A DNA stretch of 64,000 nucleotides from Bog-756 sp963734395 (lineage in GTDB: Bacteria; Actinomycetota; Acidimicrobiia; Acidimicrobiales; RAAP-2), in assembly GCA_963734395.1 (NCBI GenBank), contig CAVTGY010000001.1:193190-257189 (forward strand), given 5' to 3'. Below the pieces are notes generated by a model. It worked only from the letters and a program-made list of their open reading frames with translations, ran no database searches and had not been told where the DNA came from. This document shows positions 14,933-24,988 of this stretch, in pieces (within the stretch, counting starts at the first letter, position 1; each line of letters opens with the position of its first letter). A program made the translations under genes and the position numbers.

Positions 14933-17408
14933 CTACGCACCGGCGAGAGGGAAACTGGTGACCGCTGGGAGTTGTGCGAGAGCCGAGGAGTCGCCCATCC
15001 AAATGTGGTAGGTGCCAGGAGCGATTCGCCACGCGGCACCGGTCGGGTCGTAGTACGCAAGCTGCGCCTCACCCAGGGTGAAGGTAACCGTCTGGGACAT
15101 GCCTGACTTGAGCGATACCCGATGGAATGCCTCCAGCTGCCGCGGGGGGTTGCCCGCCGCTGGTGGTTGCCCCAGGTAGAGCTGAGCGACGTCCGTACCG
15201 GATGTGTTTCCAGTGTTGGTGATCAGTACCGATGCCGTCACCTGCGGTCGCCCGTCCCGAACTTGGACACGGACCTCCGGGTTGCTGTAGAGGAACGTCG
15301 TATAGGAGAGGCCGAAACCGAACGGGAACAGTGGCGTCGTTCCTGTCGCGTCGTACCACCGGTAACCGACATCGACGCCTTCCGAGTAGTCCACCCTTCC
15401 GTCGGTGCCGGGGAACTGCGCGGGGCTTGACACCGGGCTCGCGGTCGTTGCCGTCGGGAAGGTCATCGGCAGATGTCCCGACGGGTCGACGTCACCGACG
15501 AGAACCGCCGCAAGAGCTGAACCGTTGGTCTGGCCCGGGTACCAGGCATCGACAACCGACGACACCTCGCCCAACCACGGCATTGTGACCGGGCCCCCGG
15601 CATCGATCACCACCACCGTGTGCTTGTTGACACCGGCAACAGCTTCGACCAGTTGGTCCTGGTCCGCGGGAAGTGCCAGGTCGACCCGGTCACCCCCCTC
15701 GGACTCCTGGCCGTCACCCACGACCACCACTGCCGCCGTCGCCCTTTTTGCTGCGCCGACCGCTTGATCGATGTCGTTGGTGATCTGGCTCGGGGTTACC
15801 CAGGTGAGTTTCTGCACCGGACCGTCGAGTGTGTAGGTCTGGCCCGCGGTGAGCTGCACCGTCGCCGTGTAGGTGCCCCGCGGCGTGGTGCCTGGATTTA
15901 CGGCGATCGGCTTTCCGTCGAGGGAGAGGGTCACCGGACTGTAGAAGGCGGGTTCGGAGTAGGCCAGCACATAGGTGCCGCTCTGCGGGACCGTGAGGGT
16001 GGCCGCGAGAAGGAGTGGGTTACCCGGCGCGGGATAGGGGGCGCTCAGGTAGGTGGACGGGATGGTCGCGAAATCGTGGGCCCCGGGGAGGCCCGAGGTG
16101 TAGGTAATTTTCGTCTTCGATGGGATGGCTCGGCGGATGCCGGTGAGCGGAGTGACCACGTCTGTCCCCTTCACGGTGGCACTGCCGCCGCCGGCACTGA
16201 TCGGATCGGCTTGGGCGGCCGGGCCGATGATGGCGATGCCGCCCGGTTCGCGCTTTGGCCAGCGGCAGTAGGTGGCTGGTGTTCTTGAGCAGGACCGTGC
16301 CTTCCTCGGCGACGCTGTTGGACACCTCGGCGTCTGCCGCCGTTGCCACGTTGGCTCGAATGGCTCCTTTGGTGTCGTCGGTGAACAGCCGGAATCGGTA
16401 CATCTGGGTGAGGATCCGCAGCACCGCATCGTTGACGGTAGCTCGGCTCACTTGCCCGTCGTCGACGGCGGCCACCAGTGCCGAGCCCAGGTACGTCGAT
16501 TCCGGTTGCTCCTGATCGAGCCCGGCGTCGACCGCGGCCACGGTGGAGTGGGTGGCCACATAGTCGGAGCCGACGAAACCGGAGAACCCGAGTGTGGTGT
16601 CGAGGTACCCGTGGATCAGCGAGGAGTCCTGACAGGCGTCGGTGCCGTTGATGGTCGAATACGAGCACATCACCGAGCTGGGATCCGCCTGGATGATCTG
16701 GTCCCACCCATGGAGATAGATCTCCTGGAGCGCCTTGGTGCTGACAATCGCATCGTCCTGGGGCGTATTGCGATTGGTCTCCTGGTTGTAGACGGCGTAG
16801 TGCTTGACCTGCGCCATGGTGCCGGTGCGTTGGATCCCGTCTACTTCGGCCGCTCCAATGTTGCCGGTCAGATCCGGATCCTCACCCAGGCTCTCGAAGG
16901 CCCGGCCCCACTGCGGGACCCGGACGATGTTCACGGTCGGACCGTAGACAAGATCGATCCCCTTACCACGCGCCTCGGCACCGATGACCTGTCCGAAGCA
17001 TGTTGCCGCGGTCGGATCGAACGTGGCGGCAAGCGCTTCTGGGGCCGGCAGCTGGGTGACGCCGGATACGCCGTCACCGACGCCCCCAGGACCGTCCTGC
17101 TCGTTGATCGCCGGTATGCCCAGGCTGGGAATGGCAGCCGTTGCACCGACGGTGCCCGAGGGAGCCTTATCCTCACCGACGCCGTGCATCAAGGTGACCT
17201 CTTGGGCGAGCGTCATCCGCTTCAACAGCCTCTCGGCCTGGGCCTTGGCCTGGGCGAGTGGCTCAGGAGAGAACGACGAGCTGGCACAAGTAGTGGTGGC
17301 CGACCCGGAGGTGGTCTCGGTGGCAGCTGCGCTTCCCGGGTGGTGAGCCAGTCCGAGCCAGACGGCCGCCGCCACTGTGATCACGGCCGCGCCGACGGAT
17401 CGCCTCAC
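14933..17408 (-). CDS. Secreted GH3 beta-glucosidase-like enzyme, one frameshift
   Basis: About 824 residues. A Sec signal peptide (VGAAVITVAAAVWLGLAHH, ending near ATETT) starts at 17408. The N-terminal GH3 barrel has GIPAINEQDGPGG, AATFDP, GPTVNIVRVPQWGRAFESLGEDP, VKHYAVYNQETNR and the nucleophile Asp in GFVGSDYVATH. Near 16255 the frame shifts (LLPLAK / REPGGIAIIGP). The second half holds IAIIGPAAQADPISAGGGS, an inserted PA14-like segment (TYVLAYSEPAFYSPVTLSLDG), DSEGGDRVDLALP-type active-site loop, and a C-terminal fibronectin-III-like domain (FPFGFGLSYTTF...AYYDPTGAAWRIAPGTY). Probably hydrolyses beta-linked gluco- or xylo-oligosaccharides outside the cell. It lies downstream of a GH43-like gene on the same strand. 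Confidence 0.9.
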
Positions 17409-17518
17409 TCATTCCCCGTTCTGTGTCGAGTCCTCGCCTGGGTCCCGTGTCTCGGCAAGCCTTGTGTCTCAGCAGTGTGGAGCGCGATCCGGTCTAACAC
17501 GCCGCGAACCTCGCCTAC

Positions 17519-18848
17519 CTAACCAGGCGGTTCGAGAACTGGGACGGCGCCCGACAGATCCAACCGGCGAAGGAAAAGATCTCGGCTGTGCGGGTAGCCA
17601 ACCGCTCCCGGGATCCAGGCATGGAAGGCGATCCAATATGACCCCGAGGTGTCGGTGAATACTGACTCACCTCCCGGACCTTCCGCGGACTGACTGCTGG
17701 CCAGGATGGGCTGGGACAAGGGTTTGGTGCACGGACCAAGGGGCCCGGTGCAGGTCGCTACTCCGACTGCATAGTTGGCGCTGTCCCAGTTGTTGCCCGA
17801 ATAGAAGAGGAAGTAACGCCCACCGCTGGTAACGAGATCCGGAGCCTCGACCACTCCCGCCTCCCACGCTTGATCGGGTTGGAGCAATTGCGCCGGGGTG
17901 GCGTTGGCGGCGAATCCGGTGCCAGCCGGGTCGAGCTGCTCGGACCAGATCGTGGCCGGTCCGGTCCCGCCATTGGACTTCCACTCCAAGTACACCTTCC
18001 CGTCGGTGTCGATGAACGGAGACGGGTCGAGCGAGCCGCCCAAGCTCGGTTGACACTCGAGCGGAGAAGAAGACTCGTCGGTGAAGGGACCCTCCGGCTG
18101 GTCGGCGGTCGCCACCGAAATGCACTCCTCACCTCCCCCGGGTACCCGCCACGTCCGCCGCGTAATAGAGGAGATAGTCACCTCCGATCTGTGCGACTGC
18201 GGGTGCCCAGGTCGCATCGGGGGCGGCCCAGCTGGGGAGATTGGGCAGTGCATTTCCGACAACCGTCCAGTTGCTCAAGTTGGTGGACTCGATGATCTGG
18301 ATGTTTCCCGTCACCGAGTTGGTCCCATAGGCAAAGTACGTACTGCCTACGAGGAGGACATCGGGATCGGGGAAGTCGAAGGGGTAGACGGGGCCGCCAC
18401 TCGTTCCACTGACCAGGCTCAGACAGGCAGCGGAGGAAGCCGAGATGTCCTCGGCCGCAAGGGTGTTGTTGTGGGCCGCTATCTGCTGGTACGAGCTCTG
18501 CACTCCGCCGAGGCAGCTTTCGAGCGTTCCGATGCTGGCTCCCTGGAAGAGCTCATCCGAATCGTCGTCGGAGAGCGCCCCCTCCGCTGTCGCCAGCCGA
18601 GCGAGCGTCGCCGTCACCGAAGCCTGAATGGCACTGCGGTGGTTTGTCGCCAGCACGTTGCCGTAGGTGGTGGCGGCGATGGCAAACCGCGACGCCGAAA
18701 GTTTCTTTTGGGCAGCGGCCAGAGCGGCGTGTTCGTTGCGATCCCGCGCGTGAGCTTGCAGATCGGTGGTCACCGCAGTCAACGTGATCCCGAGGACGAC
18801 AAGGACGATGGCCACGGTCACGTTTCGTCGCCATCGCGGACTAGCCAT
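17519..18848 (-). CDS. Membrane-anchored GH43-like protein, one frameshift
   Basis: About 442 residues. ATG at 18848 overlaps the upstream membrane-protein stop. Residues 10-30 are a single membrane anchor (VTVAIVLVVLGITLTAVTT). Residues 35-140 are a helical region ending with IGTLESCLGGVQSS and SAACLSLV, shared with the upstream protein. From about residue 150 a five-bladed GH43-type propeller follows: FDFPDPDVL (catalytic base Asp), YFAYGTNS, APDATWAPAV, then after a frameshift near 18135 LDPSPFIDTDGKVYLEW, VEAPDLV (candidate acid Glu), YFLFYSGNNWDS and YWIAFHAW. GH43-like enzymes attack arabinan, xylan or related glycans. A paralogue starts at 63315. Confidence 0.83.
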
Positions 18849-19356
18849 CGGCGGCCACAACATTCGCGCAGCTGGAGGACACGGTATCCAACGCATCGAT
18901 GGCATGGGCTTGATCGCCCACGGCCAGAGCATTCAATGCCTGTTCGACGCCACCCAGACACACCTGCAGACTGCCGATTGTCGATGTCTGATTGGTGAGC
19001 GTCGCATAGGTGTTGGTAAGTACCTTCTGTACTCCCTGCAGCTGGGCCGTGTCCTGAGCCAATGCAGTGGAGTCTGCGCTCACCTGGCCATTTACGACGC
19101 CGAGCTCCTGACGGATGGGCCGCAACTGGGCCAGTGCAGCATCGATGCGGTGCGACGTCAGATTCAACGAGTTGTGGGTCTGATCAAACTGGGTGTTGGC
19201 CTGGAGCTCGTTGCCGATCAAATAACCCAGCGCTGCGACGAAGAGGGCGAACACCAAGGCACCGATGATCCACCGCCTGCGACGTCGCGGTCGTCCTGCC
19301 CGGGGCGCGGTGACGGTGTGGTCGCGCTCGATATCCATTTGGGTTAAAGCCAACAC
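18841..19356 (-). CDS. Single-pass membrane protein sharing a Cys-containing domain with the GH43-like protein
   Basis: A 171-residue protein of unknown function. A basic N-terminus (RAGRPRRRRRW) precedes one membrane helix (IIGALVFALFVAALGYLIG), so the rest probably faces outward. Residues 55-125 are a heptad-like helical region, followed by TIGSLQVCLGGVEQALNAL and VSSSCANV. The same two-Cys block occurs in the N-terminal half of the next gene, with which it overlaps by 8 bp. The start may be GTG at 19356 or ATG at 19338. It is the first gene of a minus-strand set with the GH43-like and GH3 enzymes and could be their docking partner, which is inference. Confidence 0.72.
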   Translation of the reverse strand: MLALTQMDIERDHTVTAPRAGRPRRRRRWIIGALVFALFVAALGYLIGNELQANTQFDQTHNSLNLTSHRIDAALAQLRPIRQELGVVNGQVSADSTALAQDTAQLQGVQKVLTNTYATLTNQTSTIGSLQVCLGGVEQALNALAVGDQAHAIDALDTVSSSCANVVAADG

Positions 19357-19505
19357 GGATCCGCCCTTTTCTACCGGTTCCTAAATACATGGTCGCATGA
19401 CGGAACGACACAGAGGGGTCGGGGCGGCCTCGACCATCGGGCTTAACCCAGAGTTAACGAGGCAATGCCTCCGGTAGTAGCAGCCCCTTCACCTCAAAAC
19501 CTGGC

Positions 19506-20261
19506 TTACGGCCCAGTCTGCGGTGATCCGTCTGTGGTCGATCCATCCACGATCGTCTCTTCGACGTCGGACTTGCCACTGTGAACTAGTTCGAGTCTCA
19601 TAACTGTGGCATCGAAGCACTCGGGCACGATGTCACATCCGACAAAGCTCCGGCTCAGTTGGGCGCAGGCGACGGCGGTGGTTCCCGAGCCCATGAAGGG
19701 ATCAACTACCAGGTCCCCAGGCCGGGAGAATGCCTCCACATAGTGTTTGACGTTGGCAAGTGGCCGCTGGCAGTGCCATCGTTGGTCCTGTACAACCCCC
19801 TCGACCTTGTTGCTCCAGGTTCCGGGCGGGTCGAAGTTCCCCTTTGACATGATCACCATGAAGGATCCAGCTTCGTGAGACTTCACCGCCGGATCCCACG
19901 GACTCTCGGGTGGTGCCGGAAGGAAGGCGAGACGCACGCGCGTCAAGTTGGCAGACAAGAGGTCCATCGCCTCGAAACACCACCGGTTCCCGATATAGGC
20001 GAGCAAGATCCCGTTTGGTTTGAGTACTCGAGCAGAAAACCGTCCAATAGCGGCCCAGGCATCAAGGCCGTTCCACGGAGGATCCGCGACGACGAGAGCG
20101 ACCGTCTCCGGGGCGACGTCGGCGAGTATCTCGGGAAATGCACCGAGCCGCACATCGATTACAGGCTCCACGCGACCCGAAGCATAATGACCGTCCTGTA
20201 TGTGGCCAAGTGCTGCCGTATCTGCAGTCGACAACCACCATCGACCATTGGATACCGCCAA
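19506..20261 (-). CDS. Orphan DNA methyltransferase (N4-cytosine/N6-adenine type)
   Basis: About 251 residues. The catalytic motif is VADPPWNGLDAW (DPPW), placed before the AdoMet-binding motif GDLVVDPFMGSGTTAVACA and FVGCDIVPE, the order of beta-class methylases. HYVEAFSRPGDLV and RWHCQRPLANVKHY are also typical. No target-recognition domain or restriction gene is nearby, so it is a solitary methylase; phage-derived or epigenetic roles are both possible. The start is uncertain: TTG at 20261 is the longest, and GTG about 90 bp downstream (VEPVIDVRLGAF) is an alternative. Confidence 0.8.
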   Translation of the reverse strand: MAVSNGRWWLSTADTAALGHIQDGHYASGRVEPVIDVRLGAFPEILADVAPETVALVVADPPWNGLDAWAAIGRFSARVLKPNGILLAYIGNRWCFEAMDLLSANLTRVRLAFLPAPPESPWDPAVKSHEAGSFMVIMSKGNFDPPGTWSNKVEGVVQDQRWHCQRPLANVKHYVEAFSRPGDLVVDPFMGSGTTAVACAQLSRSFVGCDIVPECFDATVMRLELVHSGKSDVEETIVDGSTTDGSPQTGP

Positions 20262-20383
20262 TGAACGGCCGGAGCACGGATGTCAGATCGCCGAGCTAGG
20301 TAGATGACTTCGTCGTCGTGACATACTCGTCGGGAATGAGGGTCGATCCGACCGGGATGAGCATTCTGAGGACCGCACCGTAA

Positions 20384-21257
20384 ATGGACGACTCTGGTCG
20401 AGCGGCAACCGGCGTCATCTCTTGTGTGGTCGACCAGGATCCGCGGTTTCACTTCGAAGCGCTCCGCTGGTATGCCGCGCTGAACCGGATCGCAGGAGTC
20501 GACGCCTCCGACCTGATCGTCCATACCGTGGGGTCGGATGAGTCGGCACAGCTTGACTACCTCCGGCATCGTGGCGTCTGTGTAAGGCCTGTCGAGCAGT
20601 TCGACAAGCGCCATCTGCATTGCAACAAGATTTCCGGCGCTCTCGCTCTTGCCGCATCAACAGTCGAGGGTCTGGCGGTTTTGACCGATTCCGATGTCGT
20701 CTTCCTGGAGGATCCCCGAGCGGTTGCCGTTTCCCCACAGGGAATCGCTTCTCGCATCGTGTTGTGGCCGGTTCCCACGGTCGAGGTCCTGACCGTTATC
20801 TTCGAGCAGGCGAACTTGGAGCTTCCTCCCCTGGTACCACTGGACTGGCCGATAGGCGAGTTTTCCGTTGCCGGCAATGGAAATGGAGGGGTGTACCTGG
20901 TGCCCGGAATCGTTCTGCCACAGGTGACCAAGGCATGGGCGGAATGGGCCCGGTGGCTCCTCGACCGGATCTACCTGTTCGGCCAAGTAAGACGCCTGGG
21001 TCTCGACCAGGTGGCGATGGCGATGGCGCTGACCTCCGAAGGCTTGGGGTGGGCCCAACTGGACAAGAGGTGGAACTTTGCCACCGACAGCTTTTGGAGG
21101 AATGACCCTGATCTCTCGCCCCCGGCCGGGCTTCACTATCACAGAGCCGTCGAGCCGTCGGGGGAACTCACGTTGACCGGCGTACCGATGGTGGACGCGT
21201 CGGATCGACGACGTGAACGCCGCGATCCGAGCGGTGTGGCAGGAATTCGCTCAGTGA
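20384..21257 (+). CDS. Glycosyltransferase-like protein of unknown specificity
   Basis: About 290 residues. LAVLTDSDVVFLEDP carries a DxD-like acidic motif at a strand end, as in GT-A glycosyltransferases, and the N-terminal strand GVISCVVDQDPRFHFEALRWYAAL fits a nucleotide-sugar-binding fold. VAGNGNGGVYLVPGIVLP and LGLDQVAMAMAL resemble the acceptor side of such enzymes. The 3' end shifts frame near 21205; the restored ending is IDDVNAAIRAVWQEFAQ with TGA at 21255-21257. Divergent from the DNA methyltransferase. Donor and acceptor unknown. Confidence 0.6.
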
Positions 21258-21329
21258 GGAGGCGGTGCCACCTCATCACTGGTGCAGGCGGTGCAGCAAC
21301 CGCAGAGCAGATCCCGGTACAGATCCCCG

Positions 21330-22341
21330 TTAGAGGATGTAGCCGCTCACATCCAGAAACGCCTGGACGTTGGGAACAGGACCGCCGCCGTTCCAGACGA
21401 TGGAGAGCTTGCCGGCGTTGAGCGCCGGTTCCGAAACCGACGGTCACCGAGTTGGAGATGGCGAAGCACCCGTTACCGGCGTTGATGTTGGCGGTGGCCG
21501 GCGTGGCCGCCCCGGCCGGAAAGATGGTCGCCACCCCGTAGCCGTTGAGCAGGGCGCCACCCTCACCGGAGATGGCAAAGTTGCCCACCACACCGATGGC
21601 CGCGGCGGGGATCCCGTGGGTTCCGGCGATGGCGCTGGAGAGGTGCACGGCGGCACCCCCGGCCAGTGGACCAGTGATCCCGCCTGCGCCGGTAGCCGTG
21701 TCGATGACCCGCACCGGGGCGATGGGAACGATGCCGTTGGTCAGGGGCACCCACTGGTTGGCGGCGTAGGAGTAGTGGAGTGAGCCGTCTGACAGCACGA
21801 TGAACTGGCCCACCGACGATGCGGCGGGAAGCGTGGTGGAACCAAAGGGCTCGAGGCGACAGACGACGCGCCCGAGGTGTTTTGGGCCTGGAGACCGGCG
21901 CCGGTGCTGTTGCCGACGCCGAGGACGCCGGGACCCTGGGTCCCTGGTGTACCGCCGCCGGTGGTTATCCCCTGCACACCGATCACCCCGGACCCCCTGA
22001 CGCCCATCGCGCCCGGGGTCTGGAGGGTGGCTTGACCTTCCACCGCGATGCTGCTCGCTCGGGACAACGGAAAGGAAGCCGGCCCCAGCAGTCAGCTCGT
22101 GACGTCTGCGTCACTGGATGCAGTGTTTATATCGCCGATGAGCATGGTCCCGCCGGTAGCCGCACCTGCCGGGCTCGCGGCCATCGGCGTTGCCCACTGC
22201 TGCTGCTCCCACCGCAGCCGCGCCGACCGCGCCCATCTTGAAGAGTCTGCGACGGCTGGTGGGTTCCTCGATCAGCTCTGCCGGGGAGTCGCTTCCGGCG
22301 TCGAAAGTGTCACCTTCGATGACTTCAAATCCGTCGGTCAT
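21330..22341 (-). CDS. Tat-exported repetitive surface protein, several frameshifts
   Basis: About 336 residues when frames are joined. The N-terminus has a twin-arginine signal: TSRRRLFKMGAVGAAAVGAAAVG. After a break near 22190 comes GTMLIGDINTASSDADVTS, then a glycine-rich repeat region (GVRGSGVIGVQGITTGG, GTQGPGVLGVGNSTGAGLQ). After a break near 21840 the C-terminal domain follows: VRVIDTATGAGGITGPL, IPAAAIGVVGNFAISG, GYGVATIFPAG, and after a break near 21440 VPNVQAFLDVSGYIL. This C-terminal beta domain recurs in exported proteins of Actinobacteria. ATG at 22341 overlaps the Fic stop as ATGA, so the two are coupled. Role unknown. Confidence 0.68.
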
Positions 22342-23532
22342 TGTTCCTCCACCTGTCCGAGTTCGACCCCCTCGTGGGCACTGTAGATCATGGGCGGTTC
22401 CGAGTGGGGAATTGCCCACGGCCGAGACCCTCGGACCCATGGCCACCAGTTGGCCGACGATCCGGTCCACCGTGGCTCCGACATCGGGGGTGAGCCCGTA
22501 GGACGGCCGAGCCGGCACACTGGGGTCGTCACTGCGTCGGCGTTCGAACAGGCCGGACGCCACCAACGCCTCCGCCGTGATCGACACGCCTCCCCATAGG
22601 CCAGCCCGGCGTCGACCGCCGCCTCATCGAGCCGGGCCGAACGCCGTAACCAGACCGCGGCTGACCAGGTCGACACCGGGAGGTGCCACCTCCAGTGTTC
22701 TTCCGACCTCTGGAAGAAGAAGGGTCAGGACCCGGAGACGTTCGGACATCAGCCGGGCGCCGGCAATGGAGAGCTCTATTGGCGAACGAGGCGCTGGGGC
22801 CGACGTCACGCTGCTTGAGCAATGGGAACCAATCATCTTGGTGATAGCGGAGCTGCTCGATCGCTCCCCAGTCGACCGTTCGGGGCATGTCGTCCCCGGT
22901 CAGCATGAGATAGAGCAGTCGGGCCACCCGACCGTTGCCATCGGCGAAGGGATGGATCTCTCCGAGGACATAGAGCATCCAGGCAGCCCGGACCGTCGGC
23001 GACTGCCGTGGCCGAATTGGCCACGGCGATGGCGGCATCGAGGAGCTCGCGGCACCGGGCCCTCGGCGCAGGCGGATAGGGGGCGACCGGCAGATTGCCG
23101 TCGAACTCGACGCCCCTGATCATCCCCGGGTTGGATTCATCCGGATTGTCCATCCGGCCCTCGGTGAAAGCGTTGAGCACGTAGGGCGTCTCGGGACGCA
23201 GCGCGGGTGCCGGCTCGTAGCCGAACTGGATGATGGCCAAGCGGCTGTCTACGTGCCGATAGGCGGCGGCGGCCCCTTGTAGTCGGGCCCGGTCGAACGC
23301 CGGAAAGGAAACGCCGTGGAGGAGGGAAGAGCGGGGGACCGTCTCCGCCACGAATCGAGGGACGGACGTTGGCCACCCCGGCGACCAGCGTCCGGAGGGC
23401 TAAGCGGGTGACCAGCCGCGAAACCGATGGCGGGGCCTGAACCAGCGAGGCGTCAAGACGGAGGTGTGCGTCGAGGTGCTCGGCGAGCAGGGTCGGATCG
23501 ATCCGAGGGACCGGGGGAAGGTCCTGGTTCAC
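22338..23532 (-). CDS. Fic-domain protein (probable AMP-transferase), several frameshifts
   Basis: About 397 residues. The Fic core motif is HPFADGNGRVARLLYLMLTG, matching HPFx(D/E)GNGR; YVLNAFTEGRMDNPDESNPGMIRG upstream is the region that usually shapes the substrate flap. The N-terminal part (LPPVPRIDPTLLAEHLDAHLRLDASL) is a helical Fic_N-like region and the C-terminus a winged-helix-like segment (ITAEALVASGLFERR...RPSYGLT). Frame breaks fall near 23345, 23000, 22770 and 22590. Such proteins AMPylate partner proteins. The stop overlaps the start of a Tat-exported protein gene. No antitoxin is evident, and no inhibitory (S/T)xxxE(G/N) motif could be placed with confidence. Confidence 0.82.
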
Positions 23533-23583
23533 CCGTCCGGTCCGCCGTCGGGTTCGTCCTCGGATGAAAAGACCAACGACGCC

Positions 23584-23991
23584 TCAGGCACCCAGCATCC
23601 CACTGGTCATATGGGAGTCGATGTAGAAGAGCGTCTCACCCCGCTCGACGACCGCTGCGCCCGCCCCCTCACATAGCCGGCGGAGATCAGCCAGCGCATC
23701 GGGCAGCGGGACGGCGAAGTTGAGCTGGCTGAGTCGGGGCTCGGGATTGGCCAGCGGTACCCCGGTTCCGGTGTCGGTCGGACAGAGCAGATTGATGACG
23801 ATGCCACCGGCACTGACCTGAACCACGTCGGCATCGATGGTCGGATGGCGACAGGTAGCCGACACCTCGAGGCCCAGAACTCCGCCGAGCAGATCAAGGC
23901 ACGGAGTCAGGTCGGCCACGGTGAACTCGATGGCGACAAGTTGAGGCGGAGCCACGGCGCCATGATTCCTCGCCGGCCGGTCGCTGTCCAC
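23584..23991 (-). CDS. VOC-family (glyoxalase/dioxygenase-fold) protein
   Basis: A 135-residue protein with the paired beta-alpha-beta-beta-beta modules of the vicinal-oxygen-chelate superfamily: LVAIEFTVADLTPCLDLLGGVLGLEV, DVVQVSAGGIVINLL, RLSQLNFAVPLPDALADL and GETLFYIDSHMTSGMLGA. A metal ligand Glu/His pair is plausible (IEFTV, YIDSH), but the reaction is not. It precedes the Fic gene by 51 bp on the same strand. Confidence 0.72.
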   Translation of the reverse strand: MDSDRPARNHGAVAPPQLVAIEFTVADLTPCLDLLGGVLGLEVSATCRHPTIDADVVQVSAGGIVINLLCPTDTGTGVPLANPEPRLSQLNFAVPLPDALADLRRLCEGAGAAVVERGETLFYIDSHMTSGMLGA

Positions 23992-24076
23992 ACCGCCCGA
24001 TGATCAGAAGACCCATCAGCGTAGGATCGTTCGATGAACCCGAGCGGCCAGGGTGCCGACGAATCCAACCACAACG

Positions 24077-24988
24077 ATGACTGAGGGCCGGTCCGACCAG
24101 AGCGCCGAAGGACCCAACGGCAACCCCGGCGCCGCCCGAGCCCTCTTCGTGTTGGGTGCACCCCGATCCGGCACCACCCTGATCGGCAACTACCTCGGAT
24201 CAGGCCCTTCGGTCCTCAATCTCGGGGAGTACGGAGCTTTTCACCTGGCCCACAATCTCGCTCCGGCTGCGCTCGGCGCCATCCCCGGGCCGTACCGGGA
24301 GCCGTATCTGCGCGATCTGGTGACCCACGCTCAATGGTTCGCCGAAGGCCTCACCGCGACACACGGAAAACACTGGTACTGCGACACCACCCCGTGGAAC
24401 ATCCTCGCCGCTGATCGCATTGCCGCCGACATTCCCGACGCCCTGTTCGTACTGATGTTGCGCCACTACTCGGGCACGATCCAGAGTCTCCGTCGATCAT
24501 TCGAATCAGGCTTTGGATGGGCGGGGGCTACCTGGGCGGACTCTGCCGAGGTGTGGGCCAGGGCCTACCAGGCCGCCGCGCCACTTCCGGCCGAGCGAAC
24601 CCTGGTGATCAGCTACGAGGGGCTGTGCGCCGACCCGGCAACCACGCTGGACCTCGTCCATCGGTGGATGGACCAGCACGGATTCCCGACCAAGGGGCTC
24701 GACCTCGGCCAGCTCACCATAAGCCACGCACCTCCTGCCTCCGGTCCTCGCCCAACCATCGCCGTGCGGGTCGGCGACACCGTCGAGCTCCGACCCATCG
24801 CCTCCTATGACCCATTCTGCTGGAGTGGCGACATCCACCGGACGGTTTGGCCGGTCGTTCAGGAAGTTCACCGTCGCCTGTCGGCGCAGTTCGGCTCCGC
24901 CTATGTATGGCCGCCGCCACCGTCCCGGATGTGGATCCACCATGACGTCTACGGCCTGGTCCCAGCCGAGCTCAACGGGAACTGGTGA
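24077..24988 (+). CDS. Sulfotransferase family protein
   Basis: About 303 residues. The PAPS loop is LFVLGAPRSGTTLIGNYLG; ALFVLMLRHYSGTIQSLRRSF is the 3'-phosphate-binding strand-helix, and RTLVISYEGLCADPATTLD completes the core. Start: ATG at 24077, with an in-frame GTG at 24053 as alternative. A 16-codon reading frame (24034-24084) overlaps the start. The stop is directly adjacent to the convergent methyltransferase stop. First gene of the 24-31 kb glycan cluster; the acceptor is likely a sugar or lipid but is not shown by sequence. Confidence 0.83.
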   Translation: MTEGRSDQSAEGPNGNPGAARALFVLGAPRSGTTLIGNYLGSGPSVLNLGEYGAFHLAHNLAPAALGAIPGPYREPYLRDLVTHAQWFAEGLTATHGKHWYCDTTPWNILAADRIAADIPDALFVLMLRHYSGTIQSLRRSFESGFGWAGATWADSAEVWARAYQAAAPLPAERTLVISYEGLCADPATTLDLVHRWMDQHGFPTKGLDLGQLTISHAPPASGPRPTIAVRVGDTVELRPIASYDPFCWSGDIHRTVWPVVQEVHRRLSAQFGSAYVWPPPPSRMWIHHDVYGLVPAELNGNW

